Assembly: GCA_964472015.1 (NCBI GenBank)
Contig: CAYYIP010000001.1
Coordinates: forward strand, 1-64,000
Source of the DNA: JAAYTD01 sp964472015
Lineage (GTDB): Bacteria; Bacteroidota; Ignavibacteria; Kapaibacteriales; UBA2268
Direction of reading: 5' to 3'
Length of the DNA: 64,000 nt
Notes under the pieces: generated by a model
Database searches by the model: none
What the model was told of the DNA's origin: nothing
Seen by the model: only the letters and a program-made list of their open reading frames with translations
Program-made: the position numbers and the translations under genes
Shown: positions 1-9,059 of the stretch, one piece after another
Numbering within the stretch: the first letter of the stretch is position 1
How the letters are laid out: each line of letters opens with the position of its first letter

Positions 1-1187
1 TAATTAACAATATATTGAGGAGTATAAAAAACACCACCTGCTTTTCTTATTTCGGGTTTCATTTCTATTTTTGCTTGCTTATTCTCAATTATTATTGTTT
101 TTCCAAGAAATCTTTCATATATATTCCCAAGAATATGAATAGGAATATAATTAAAATCATATGGTGTATTGCTACTTTCTAAATCACTAACAATTTCCTT
201 GAAAATTTCAATATCTACATCTTTAAAATCTTGCTTATCAATTAAATGCTGTTTAAATACAATACCATTATATTTTATATTAAGTCTCTTTGATTCTTCT
301 CTAAATTTTTCCCAAGAATTTTTTGCTTTTACAATTTTGTTTAATATATTTTCGGGTTCTATTTGCTTGTCTTCTAAAAAACGAATAAAAATCAGCCTAT
401 CAATAGTTCTCTGCGTTGCTTCCGTTAATTCATAATTATCAAGTTGAGAATTAGTTTCATAAAACGCTTGCGCCATTTTTAGTCTAATTTCATCAATATA
501 TGCTAAAAAGCTTTCATCAATATCTTGATAATAGTTTGAAAAGTATTTTATTTTTTTTGATATATCAGGATGAGGTGGTAAGTTTTTAATAAAGTCTTTG
601 AGTTTCCCTTCTTTAACAGCTGCATGTGAAAATAATTCGTAAAATTCAGCAAATTTATCGCGTTCTCTAAACTCTTTATAAATATAGTTATCTTTTCTTT
701 CTTTTATTTTTATTTCAAGATTAGTAACAAATTCTAATTTTGGTTCATATCTACAATCTAAAATAATTATTTCTTCAAAATCTGTTAGAATAGATATTCC
801 TGTACCCGCATTCCATCCATATTTTATTGTTTGAAAATAATAATCTCTATTCCCTTTTAATGACTTGCTTGGCTTTTTCGCTTCCACAAAAAATTGTACA
901 TTTTCAAAATCTGGCGACAAGAAAAAAGCATAATCTGCCCTTTTTGTAGCTTTTTCATTTTCCTGTTCTTGTGATAATTCAATTTTTACTTCCTGTTCAT
1001 ATGGATTGTTCTGCTTATCGTGATTCACGTCCCATCCAAGCGCAATAAAGAATTTATCAATAAATTCTTTTCTTACATCTGCCTCAGAGTAAGTTTCTCT
1101 TAAGTAATAGTCTTCTTCGTAAGCTTCAAAGTTTTTAATTAACTCTTTTACTTGATTATATGCTTTTTCAAAATTATTTTCATCCAT
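1..1187 (-). CDS. Type IIG restriction-modification enzyme, N-terminal part (cut by window edge)
   Basis: I translated this open frame from ATG at 1187 down to the window edge, giving about 395 codons with no stop. Around residues 80-105 a PD-(D/E)xK nuclease core is visible as KRADYAFF followed by FFVEAKKP. This is the D...E-x-K arrangement of the single-chain restriction enzymes in which the nuclease precedes an adenine methyltransferase. The last visible residues contain GGVFYTPQYIVN, the GxxYTP element that opens the methyltransferase domain of this family. The catalytic NPPY motif and the target recognition domain must lie beyond base 1. Such enzymes cut foreign DNA and protect their own by N6-adenine methylation. 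The gene follows ftsK in the same direction with a gap of about 190 bases. Its codons look slightly richer in G and C than the neighbours, which may point to transfer. A BREX PglX-type methyltransferase is the alternative, but PglX lacks the nuclease motif. Confidence 0.8.
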   Translation of the reverse strand, partial: MDENNFEKAYNQVKELIKNFEAYEEDYYLRETYSEADVRKEFIDKFFIALGWDVNHDKQNNPYEQEVKIELSQEQENEKATKRADYAFFLSPDFENVQFFVEAKKPSKSLKGNRDYYFQTIKYGWNAGTGISILTDFEEIIILDCRYEPKLEFVTNLEIKIKERKDNYIYKEFRERDKFAEFYELFSHAAVKEGKLKDFIKNLPPHPDISKKIKYFSNYYQDIDESFLAYIDEIRLKMAQAFYETNSQLDNYELTEATQRTIDRLIFIRFLEDKQIEPENILNKIVKAKNSWEKFREESKRLNIKYNGIVFKQHLIDKQDFKDVDIEIFKEIVSDLESSNTPYDFNYIPIHILGNIYERFLGKTIIIENKQAKIEMKPEIRKAGGVFYTPQYIVN

Positions 1188-1380
1188 TATTTAAACTTTA
1201 TATTTTTTATGTATTATAAATTTTTTATGTTTTTATTTTATTTTCATCTTTATTTTTCAGTTTTTATAAAAAATTAGTATAAAAATAAAATTAAAATTTA
1301 TACTTATAGCTATAATTACAGTTCATACTATATTATAAATTCAACTACTTTTAAGATATAAATAGATTTATAATATAATT

Positions 1381-4300
1381 TTATATTATTTTATCTAATT
1401 CAGCTATTGATTCTAAATATACATCACGTGGTTTACTACCTTGTGACTTTCCTATAATTCCTGCAGCTTCTAATTGATCAACTATACGTCCCGCTCTTGC
1501 AAAACCTATACTTAATTTACGTTGTAATAATGAAGTAGACGCTTGTTGTTGTTCTATAAATATTTTAGCTGCATCTTTAAATAATGGATCATATTCATCA
1601 ATTTTAAATTCATTATCATCGGATTGAACTAATACCGAAGGTAATATATATGGTGACGAATAACCTTCTTGATTTCCTATAAATTCGCATATCCTTTCCA
1701 CTTCATCATTAGAAATAAATGGATTTTGAATACGTATAGGTTGACTTGCCGGTAGAAATAACATATCGCCATTCCCCAATAAAGCTTCAGCACCTGATGC
1801 ATCTAAAATTGTACGTGAGTCTACTTTACTTGCAACTCTATATGCCAATCTTGCCGGGAAATTAGCTTTTATCACTCCTGTAATAACATCTACTGAAGGT
1901 CTTTGAGTGGCTACTACTAAATGAATACCAATTGCTCTTGCCATTTGAGCTAGTCTAACAATCGGCGTTTCAATTTCTTTTTTACCTGTTAACATCAAAT
2001 CTGCAAGTTCATCTATTATTACTACTATATATGGTAATTCATGATGAGAAAAATCTTTTATATGATTAAAAGCACCTTCTCTAACTTTCATATTATAGTC
2101 TTTTATATTTCTTTGACCTACTTTAGAAAGAATATCATATCTCATTTCCATTTCAACGACCGCAGATTGTAATGCAGTTATAGCATCAGTTGGTGAAGTT
2201 ACTATTTCTGTATCTATATCAGGCGATATTGCTAAAAAATGATTCGCTAAAATTGAATAATGCTGTAGTTCAACTTTTTTAGGATCAACAATAATAAATT
2301 TTAATTGTCTAGGATGTTTTTTATAAAGTAAAGACGAAATTATTGTATTTATACCTACCGACTTCCCTGAACCTGTCGAACCTGCAATAAGCAAATGTGG
2401 CATTGTTGACAAATCTGCTATATATGGTTCACCAGATATTAATTTACCTAATGCAATAGGTAGTTCAAATTTATTACTTATAAATTTTTCTGTTTCAACT
2501 ACACTTCTAAACTTTACAATAGATGGATTAGCATTAGGTATTTGAATTCCTACTGTTCCTTTACCTGGAATAGGAGCAATAATTCTTATACTTTTAGCTT
2601 TTAACGCCATGGCTAAATCATCTTCTAACCCCTCTATTTTACTAATTTTAATTCCATCATCAGGTATAAATTCATATTGCGTAACCACTGGTCCTTTTGT
2701 AACTTGTAAACTAGATATAGTAATTTTAAATGTTTTTAATTTTTCTTGTAAAATATGAGCTTTTTCCCTTAACTCAGTGTCATTTGCAAAACTTTCATTC
2801 CCTTTATCTAATAAATCAAATGTTGGTGTTTTATATTTAATATTTTCATTAAGAATTTTTAAACTCAATGGATTATTAAACATATTGTTTTCTGTATCCG
2901 AATTAAATAATGTAACATCATCTACAATTCTATTTTTATTAGTCCTTTCTATCTTATTTACAACCTCTGGTTCAATATTTAAAGTTAAAGTTGGAATTAC
3001 ATCATTGTTTTCATTAACTACTTTTTTCCGTACATTTAGATATTCTTCATCTAATTCTAACGGTGAATTATTTCTTATTATATAATTATTATCTCTATTT
3101 GGTATATAATTAGCATTAGTTGATAATTCGCTATTAACAACCTTATCTTCTATATGATTTTGCAGTTCTGTTTCGTCATAAATAGTATCTTCATATTTAT
3201 CATTAATATATAAATTTAATTTATTATTTTTATCAACATTTTCGTCAGTTTTACCAGAGTCATTTATATAACGAAGATTAACTTTATTTTTAAACTTATC
3301 TAAGAAAACTTCCTCATTTTCTAAAACTTTACTATTGTAATAATTTTTATATTTTTCTATATTTATATCTTCTTTTATTCCATAATCATAATTCTTTATT
3401 TTTATATCATCGTCACTATTTTTATTAATATCAAAGACATTTTTAACTTCAAAACTTTTAGGTAATTTTTCTTTATATATATCATAGTCGTCATTTTTTA
3501 TTTTATTAGAATAATTCTCAAAATCATTTGACACTTCTTTATTAGTAACCTTTGTCTCTTGTTCACCTTTATATTTATTATAATCTCTGCTATAAACTAA
3601 ATTAGAATTATTATTATTTATTGGTGATTGATTAAAATTATCTTCAAATGTATTATTTGTATTGTTAGTTTTATTGTTAATTGTATCCCTATCGTTATCA
3701 TTTACCATTGAATTTAATTTTGATATTAAATTTTTTATATTAAAATAATTCAAAACTATTTTAAATGTTTGTTTCATTCCAAGTTTGGTAAAAGTCGTTA
3801 TTTTATATATAAATAAAATTAATAAAATAGAAAAAACTATAATTGTCCCAACTGGTGATAAAACACTAGCAATTAATGTTGGAATATAAATACCTATTGC
3901 GCCATAAAAGATTTGTGAGATATCTGAAAATACAGGGAAAAGAGTTAAAGAACCAATAAAACAGGATGTAATTAAACTAAAAATAATATAAATATTAGTA
4001 AAATTTATTAATTTATTTGAAATTTCACCTTTTTTATATAAAGATATTCCCCAAATAAATAGAAAAATCGGGATTGCTATAACAAACACACCTATCGTTC
4101 CATTTATTAAAAAATTAGAAATAACTGCTCCTAATAACCCTAATAAATTTGTAGTTGTATCAACTTTAAATTTTATTACTGGATCATCAGAAAATATATT
4201 AAATAATTCATAAAATTTAATTTTAGAATTAGTATCGTCCTGCGTTGTATGAGAAATTAAAGCTAAAAATAATAAAATAGAAAAAAATATTAATAAAACA

Positions 4301-4497
4301 GCAAATACCTTTGTTTGTATATTTATGTTAAAATAAAATTTATCTACCCTATCTATATTATTATCTTCTTCTTCATCTGGATTATTTATATTTGTTTCTT
4401 CGGCTTGTAATTGAATATTTTCGGGCTCAGATTCTACATCTATATGTTCTTTTGAATTATAATTAATTACGATTTTACTATTATCTTTTTGTTCCAT
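1381..4497 (-). CDS. ftsK: DNA translocase FtsK
   Basis: Septal DNA translocase that pumps the chromosome termini apart and activates XerCD recombination at dif. About four membrane segments lie in roughly the first 240 residues. A very long Asn/Asp/Lys-rich linker follows (about 240-560), then the FtsK motor with Walker A GSTGSGKSVG near residue 705 and Walker B VVIIDELADLM. The C-terminal gamma winged-helix (ending KPRDVYLESIAELDKII) reads the KOPS polarity sequences. The protein is about 1038 residues, longer than typical Bacteroidota FtsK, and the excess is all linker. I chose ATG 4497 because GAGG lies six bases upstream. An in-frame ATG at 4527 would add ten residues. Identification is certain; the start is not. 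Confidence 0.97.
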   Translation of the reverse strand: MEQKDNSKIVINYNSKEHIDVESEPENIQLQAEETNINNPDEEEDNNIDRVDKFYFNINIQTKVFAVLLIFFSILLFLALISHTTQDDTNSKIKFYELFNIFSDDPVIKFKVDTTTNLLGLLGAVISNFLINGTIGVFVIAIPIFLFIWGISLYKKGEISNKLINFTNIYIIFSLITSCFIGSLTLFPVFSDISQIFYGAIGIYIPTLIASVLSPVGTIIVFSILLILFIYKITTFTKLGMKQTFKIVLNYFNIKNLISKLNSMVNDNDRDTINNKTNNTNNTFEDNFNQSPINNNNSNLVYSRDYNKYKGEQETKVTNKEVSNDFENYSNKIKNDDYDIYKEKLPKSFEVKNVFDINKNSDDDIKIKNYDYGIKEDINIEKYKNYYNSKVLENEEVFLDKFKNKVNLRYINDSGKTDENVDKNNKLNLYINDKYEDTIYDETELQNHIEDKVVNSELSTNANYIPNRDNNYIIRNNSPLELDEEYLNVRKKVVNENNDVIPTLTLNIEPEVVNKIERTNKNRIVDDVTLFNSDTENNMFNNPLSLKILNENIKYKTPTFDLLDKGNESFANDTELREKAHILQEKLKTFKITISSLQVTKGPVVTQYEFIPDDGIKISKIEGLEDDLAMALKAKSIRIIAPIPGKGTVGIQIPNANPSIVKFRSVVETEKFISNKFELPIALGKLISGEPYIADLSTMPHLLIAGSTGSGKSVGINTIISSLLYKKHPRQLKFIIVDPKKVELQHYSILANHFLAISPDIDTEIVTSPTDAITALQSAVVEMEMRYDILSKVGQRNIKDYNMKVREGAFNHIKDFSHHELPYIVVIIDELADLMLTGKKEIETPIVRLAQMARAIGIHLVVATQRPSVDVITGVIKANFPARLAYRVASKVDSRTILDASGAEALLGNGDMLFLPASQPIRIQNPFISNDEVERICEFIGNQEGYSSPYILPSVLVQSDDNEFKIDEYDPLFKDAAKIFIEQQQASTSLLQRKLSIGFARAGRIVDQLEAAGIIGKSQGSKPRDVYLESIAELDKII

Positions 4498-4609
4498 AAT
4501 CCCCCTCTTATGAAATTTAATTACCATTTATTTATATTAGTAAAAATATAGTAAAACTTAATATTTTTCTCTTCTCGTTTATTCTATATATTATATAAAG
4601 TTATGAAAG

Positions 4610-4641
4610 CAAAAATACAAAAAAAAATACAATTTTACAAA
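4610..4641 (-). promoter_or_regulatory. Predicted Bacteroidota-type promoter of ftsK
   Basis: Read on the minus strand, TTTG (4641-4638) is separated by 20 bases from TATTTTTG (4617-4610), matching the -33 TTTG / -7 TAnnTTTG form. It lies about 110 bases upstream of the ftsK start and just after the terminator of the preceding gene. Confidence 0.6.
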
Positions 4642-4690
4642 TATGTACAAACAAACATAATGTCATAAATAAAATGAATAAAATAAATAA

Positions 4691-4719
4691 AAAACGAGAG
4701 GCTTTATACCTCTCGTTTT
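4691..4719 (-). terminator. Intrinsic terminator after the surA-rmlD-porD group
   Basis: Perfect 11-bp stem AAAACGAGAGG / CCTCTCGTTTT with a 7-base loop. On the minus strand it runs into a T-rich tract. It closes the transcript that ends at 4789 and separates it from the ftsK promoter. Confidence 0.85.
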
Positions 4720-4788
4720 CCAATCAATTTTTCTACAAAAATTATTTATTTAAATAATTTTATTAATTAATCTTCTATAAATGTAATA

Positions 4789-5727
4789 TTATTTTTTCCC
4801 ATCTCTTGCTGCTTCATATAATGTAGTATTTGGTGTATCTAAAAACATTAAATCTCTAAATACTTTAATATCTTTTTTATAACCATTCAATAACTCTGCT
4901 ATTTCATTACTCTTTGTATAAAAAAACGAATCTAAAAGATTACTAGGATTAACATAACGTTCTTTAAAATCAGCCATTTTTGAAATTATTGCAACTATAT
5001 TATCTATTGCTTTTTCTTTATCTATTGTCAACATATCAATTCCATCAATATAATATTCAAACATCAATTTACGAAAATCATTAAATCTTGCATTTGACAA
5101 TTCATAAATCAAACTTTTTCGCCCATATTCTCTTTTTGATAAAGTATTATCCCATCCAAGCGCATTATAGTTAGCTGCAATATTCAAAATATTATCTGCT
5201 GCTCTAAATGCTTTATCACCATCTAATTCACCATAAGAATCTAAATCAAGTCCTATAATTATCAACATATAAAAATCAATAAAACTTGTAAGAGGATCAA
5301 AACGATTTTTATCATAACTAAGAGATGCATTCCTATCATACTCAAAACTCCATTTTCTATCAATAAATTTCATTGCAACAGATTCCCCGTCTTCCTCACC
5401 TAATATTGAACGTTTTGATACAATAAAAGCATTAGCATTAAAAGTGTTTGTTCCCGCTCCTTTCAATTGTATAGTTATACTTACCGGTATCTTGTCTCCT
5501 TCCCACTCATCAGCTATAAAATTCTGTGAATTAATATAATCTTCTATATCATTTTTTAACGTTTCTACTTTTTGTAACTGTTCATTTGTCAATTGTTCTG
5601 TATCAATACTTACAACCGCTTCGATTTCTTGAGCTTTTAACTGAATAATAGATACAAAATATATAATAAAACCTAAACACACAAAATATCTAAAATATTT
5701 TATTAAATTATACACCATAATTTTCAT
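4789..5727 (-). CDS. DUF4835 family protein, PorD-like (type IX secretion accessory)
   Basis: 312-residue protein with an N-terminal hydrophobic export segment (about residues 10-30, ending IQLKAQEIEA), so it is exported to the periplasm. The body matches the DUF4835 family as I remember it: an early VSIDTEQLTNEQLQ segment, the central SFIDFYMLIIIGLDLDSY, and a late ARFNDFRKLMFEYYIDGID. In Porphyromonas this family is named PorD, linked to type IX secretion; its biochemical role is unknown to me. It is the last gene of a minus-strand group after a SurA-like chaperone and an RmlD-like reductase, 72 bases downstream of the latter, and is followed by a strong terminator. The SurA neighbour fits a role in outer-membrane assembly. 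Confidence 0.75.
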   Translation of the reverse strand: MKIMVYNLIKYFRYFVCLGFIIYFVSIIQLKAQEIEAVVSIDTEQLTNEQLQKVETLKNDIEDYINSQNFIADEWEGDKIPVSITIQLKGAGTNTFNANAFIVSKRSILGEEDGESVAMKFIDRKWSFEYDRNASLSYDKNRFDPLTSFIDFYMLIIIGLDLDSYGELDGDKAFRAADNILNIAANYNALGWDNTLSKREYGRKSLIYELSNARFNDFRKLMFEYYIDGIDMLTIDKEKAIDNIVAIISKMADFKERYVNPSNLLDSFFYTKSNEIAELLNGYKKDIKVFRDLMFLDTPNTTLYEAARDGKK

Positions 5728-5799
5728 AATAATTCTACCCGATATAATTTTATATAAATATATTCTTTAATTAATTATATTACTTATATTAAATTCTTT

Positions 5800-6642
5800 T
5801 TAATTATTTTTAATTAAAAAATTATATAATTCTTCTTCCCAAGAAGGAATTTTAATATTAAGCATTTCTGCTATTTTTTTATTATCCATAGCTGAAAAAT
5901 GAGGTCGTACAGCTTTTAAATTAAAATCTTTCATCTTAGCAACTAAAACCTTTTTTTCTATATTTTTTATTTTATAAATTTCTTTAACCCAATTTAATCT
6001 TGAAGTAGCTCCTACATTTGTAATATGAAATAACCCACTTAGATTGTTTTGCAAAGCTAAATTAGTAACTTCTACAACTAACCTAGTAGATGTTGGAATA
6101 GAAACTTCATCATCAGCAACATAAATAGCATCTTTTTTTTCCGATATTTTTAAAATTTTATATATAAAATTTTGTGTGCCATTACCATAAAGCCAACTTA
6201 ACCTAAATATTAAAAAATTAGATAAATTATTTGATATTATCTTTTCACCTTCTAATTTTGATTTTCCATATTTATTTAATGGATTTGGCAAATCTAATTC
6301 TGTATATAAATCTTTTTTAACACCATCAAAAATATAATCAGTACTAAAATGTACGAACTTTATATTATAAAGTTTACTTAATTGAACTAAATTATTAACT
6401 CCTTCTACATTCGTTCTATATGCAATATTATAATTAAGTTCTGCTAATTCTACATCATTAAAACTAGCACAATTTATAATTATATCTGGCTTATAATTTT
6501 TAATTAAATTACTTATTTTTTTATAATCAAAAATATCTACCTCTGGTAAATCGTATCCTATAAATTCTTCTTTATTATCATTGAAAACTTTACAAAATTC
6601 TTTACCTAACTGTCCTTTGTTACCAAATATAATAAATTTCAT
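5800..6642 (-). CDS. dTDP-4-dehydrorhamnose reductase family (RmlD-like) NAD(P)-dependent reductase
   Basis: 280-residue extended short-chain dehydrogenase. The dinucleotide-binding motif GNKGQLG is at residues 8-14 and the catalytic YxxxK pair is in NKYGKSKLEGE near residue 125. HFSTDYIFDG is typical of RmlD, which makes dTDP-L-rhamnose for surface polysaccharide. Its start codon overlaps the stop of the upstream SurA-like gene (TAATG), so the two are translationally coupled. No rmlA/B/C genes sit beside it, so the exact sugar substrate is uncertain; the related methionine adenosyltransferase beta-type proteins share this fold. Confidence 0.85.
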   Translation of the reverse strand: MKFIIFGNKGQLGKEFCKVFNDNKEEFIGYDLPEVDIFDYKKISNLIKNYKPDIIINCASFNDVELAELNYNIAYRTNVEGVNNLVQLSKLYNIKFVHFSTDYIFDGVKKDLYTELDLPNPLNKYGKSKLEGEKIISNNLSNFLIFRLSWLYGNGTQNFIYKILKISEKKDAIYVADDEVSIPTSTRLVVEVTNLALQNNLSGLFHITNVGATSRLNWVKEIYKIKNIEKKVLVAKMKDFNLKAVRPHFSAMDNKKIAEMLNIKIPSWEEELYNFLIKNN

Positions 6643-7964
6643 TAATATTCAATTATCTCCCAATATATTTCATTACGTAATTTTTTTAACCACTCTTTTT
6701 TTAGATTCATTCTCTTATATTCAACAGCATATCTTTTTAAAAAATTATAGTCTTGTTCTAATGTAGGCTTATGAGCGGGAATAGTAGATTTTCTTAAAAT
6801 TATATTCATACCCGGCTTTGTTGGATCTATTTGGTAAAAAGTAGGTTCTGATACTTCTCCATCTTTTATGTTTTTAACTGCCTCAGCAACACTTTGTGGA
6901 TATTCATTAATAGCAAATCTACCTAAACTTCCACCGAATCCTTTTGTTTCTTTTTCTTCTGAAAAATCCATTGCTAATTTTGTAAAATTATCTTCTGTAG
7001 CAATAGACTTTAAAGAATCTAATAAAGATTTAACCTTACTTACATCAGTATCTGATTGCATAAGTTTAAACAAAATATGTCTTGTATGTATAGAATCTTT
7101 TTCTTTTTCTAACATTTGTATTAAATGAAATCCAAACGGCGATTCAACAGGCAAAGATATTTCTTCATTTTGCAATAAAAAAGCAGCACGTTCAAATTCG
7201 CGAACAAATTTCCCCTTCGCAGCCCAACCAAGATCACCCCCGCTTTTACTTGTTCCAATATCGGCACTATATCGTTCAACAGCTTCTTCAAAAGAAATAA
7301 GCCCATTAACAATAGAATCACGTACCATTTTAGCAAGACTAGCAGTATTTTTTTTTGAAATCGTATCAGGATATATATATCTTACAATATGATATAATTC
7401 TAACTGTTCAGGTACAACTGGTAAAGAGTCTCTATATACTTTAAAAAAATCATTAATATCTTTTTCAGTTGCATTAATCTCACCAAGATGTTTTATTTCT
7501 AATTGTTGAGACATTAACATTTTTTTTATCTCATCTCTAACCTCTAATTTTAATCTATTAATAGATTTTTTATATACAGTCTCAATACGCTCGATTGAAC
7601 CAAAATAATTTAATAAATCATTTTGATATATATTCCAACGTTCCTCTACAAGTGCATCAGAAATAGTAATAGAATCTTCCTCTGCTTTTGTTATAAGAAT
7701 TTTTCTGTTTATTAATTCATCTAATACTAGTTTCCTTAAATTTTCATCATCTATATCAATAGATTTATCACGTTCTGCCATAAGCATAAGCTCACCATCT
7801 AAAGTTGATTTCATTATAATTTCATTGCCTACAATAGCCACTATCATATCTAAAGTCTCACTAGAACGCAATTGAGGAACTGACTGTAATTTATAAGAGA
7901 AAGTAGTATACATAAGTAGTACTAAAATTAGTACATTAATTAATATTGTAATATGCCTTTTCAT
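6642..7964 (-). CDS. Periplasmic peptidyl-prolyl isomerase, SurA-like
   Basis: 440-residue chaperone with an N-terminal signal/anchor (residues 5-25), a SurA N-terminal helical domain starting VAIVGNEIIMKSTLDGELML, and two parvulin domains. The first runs from ELYHIVRYIY to FGFHLIQMLEKE (residues ~200-310), the second from IHTRHILFKLM onwards. SurA escorts unfolded outer-membrane proteins through the periplasm. It heads the group with the RmlD-like and PorD-like genes, a context consistent with envelope biogenesis. A -7 like CAAAGATA (TATCTTTG on the minus strand) is at 8033-8040. Confidence 0.92.
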   Translation of the reverse strand: MKRHITILINVLILVLLMYTTFSYKLQSVPQLRSSETLDMIVAIVGNEIIMKSTLDGELMLMAERDKSIDIDDENLRKLVLDELINRKILITKAEEDSITISDALVEERWNIYQNDLLNYFGSIERIETVYKKSINRLKLEVRDEIKKMLMSQQLEIKHLGEINATEKDINDFFKVYRDSLPVVPEQLELYHIVRYIYPDTISKKNTASLAKMVRDSIVNGLISFEEAVERYSADIGTSKSGGDLGWAAKGKFVREFERAAFLLQNEEISLPVESPFGFHLIQMLEKEKDSIHTRHILFKLMQSDTDVSKVKSLLDSLKSIATEDNFTKLAMDFSEEKETKGFGGSLGRFAINEYPQSVAEAVKNIKDGEVSEPTFYQIDPTKPGMNIILRKSTIPAHKPTLEQDYNFLKRYAVEYKRMNLKKEWLKKLRNEIYWEIIEY

Positions 7965-8032
7965 TATATAGTTTCTTCTTAAAAATATTATAATTTAGTA
8001 AATTAATTAAATTAATAATTAATTAAATAATA

Positions 8033-8040
8033 CAAAGATA
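8033..8040 (-). promoter_or_regulatory. Possible -7 element upstream of the SurA-like gene
   Basis: TATCTTTG on the minus strand, about 70 bases before the start codon at 7964. No convincing -33 TTTG is found at the right distance, so support is weaker than for other promoters here. Confidence 0.35.
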
Positions 8041-8072
8041 CAAAAAAACATTGTAATAATATATTTATTTTG

Positions 8073-8105
8073 TTTGTGTTTTTTTAATTCTTTTTACTAT
8101 CTTTG
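8073..8105 (+). promoter_or_regulatory. Predicted promoter of uppS
   Basis: TTTG (8073-8076), 21 bases, then TATCTTTG (8098-8105). The predicted transcript would begin just before a long hairpin at 8112-8155 and about 95 bases ahead of the uppS start. Confidence 0.55.
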
Positions 8106-8111
8106 TAACTT

Positions 8112-8155
8112 AATTTTAATATTTTATAATTAAAAAATTATAAAATATTAAAATT
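8112..8155 (+). repeat. Perfect 20-bp inverted repeat in the uppS leader
   Basis: Arms 8112-8131 and 8136-8155 are exact reverse complements around an AAAA loop. The stem is made only of A and T. It lies immediately downstream of the predicted uppS promoter and 50 bases upstream of the start codon, with no T-run directly after it. A regulatory or mRNA-stabilising leader hairpin is therefore more likely than a terminator. Confidence 0.7.
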
Positions 8156-8205
8156 CTATTATTCTTTATTCTTAAATTATATATAAATATTTGTTTTTTA
8201 TTAAA

Positions 8206-9024
8206 ATGGAAAAAAATGAATCAAAACATTATCCTATTTGGATATCAGAATTAACCATAGAAGAAAAACAAGAACAGCAAAATTTAATAAACAACTATAT
8301 TATACCTAATCATATAGCTGTTATTATGGATGGTAATGGACGTTGGGCTAAGTCACAAAATTTACCGCGTATAAAAGGTCATGAAGCAGGTATTATAAAT
8401 GTAAAGGAAACTATTAAAATTTGTTCAGATATAGGTATAAAATACTTAACTTTATATACATTCTCATATGAAAACTGGAATAGACCACAAGAAGAAGTAG
8501 ATGCTTTAATGAATTTATTAGAAATATATCTTAATATAGAATTAAATGAATTAAATGCTAATAATGTAAAAATGTTATTTATAGGTAATATAAGTCAATT
8601 ACCAGAAAAAGTTATAAAACAAATAGAAAAATGTAAGGAAATTACTAAAAATAATACCGGTTTGACTTTAATATTAGCTTTGAGTTATAGTGGTCGACAA
8701 GATATTATAAATGCAACAAAAAAAATAGCAAATTCTGTTAAAAATAATAAATTAAATATAGAAGATATAACCGAAGAACTGTTCACTTCCTCTTTATCTA
8801 CTGCTAATATTCCATTCCCAGATCTTTTAATAAGAACAAGTGGTGAAATGCGCATCAGTAATTATTTATTATGGGAAATTGCATATTCAGAAATATATAT
8901 TACTGATATTTATTGGCCACAATTTACTTATAAAGAATTATATACTGCTATAAAAACATTTTCCAACCGAGAACGTAGATTTGGAAAAACTTCAGAACAA
9001 TTAGAACAAAATAGCAATTTATAA
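8206..9024 (+). CDS. uppS: Isoprenyl transferase (undecaprenyl diphosphate synthase)
   Basis: Condenses isopentenyl diphosphate units onto farnesyl diphosphate to make the C55 lipid carrier for peptidoglycan and O-antigen. The P-loop IAVIMDGNGRWAK carries the catalytic aspartate near residue 45. The C-terminal RISNYLLWEIAYSEIY and NRERRFGK segments are the family signature. The protein is 272 residues from ATG 8206. A TTG fifteen bases upstream is in frame, but the ATG has the family-like spacing. The N-terminus carries about 25 extra residues before the conserved core, common in Bacteroidota. It is followed after 35 bases by a TerC gene. Confidence 0.95.
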   Translation: MEKNESKHYPIWISELTIEEKQEQQNLINNYIIPNHIAVIMDGNGRWAKSQNLPRIKGHEAGIINVKETIKICSDIGIKYLTLYTFSYENWNRPQEEVDALMNLLEIYLNIELNELNANNVKMLFIGNISQLPEKVIKQIEKCKEITKNNTGLTLILALSYSGRQDIINATKKIANSVKNNKLNIEDITEELFTSSLSTANIPFPDLLIRTSGEMRISNYLLWEIAYSEIYITDIYWPQFTYKELYTAIKTFSNRERRFGKTSEQLEQNSNL

Positions 9025-9059
9025 GTAAAACTTATTAACAATATATTACAAAGCTTATT

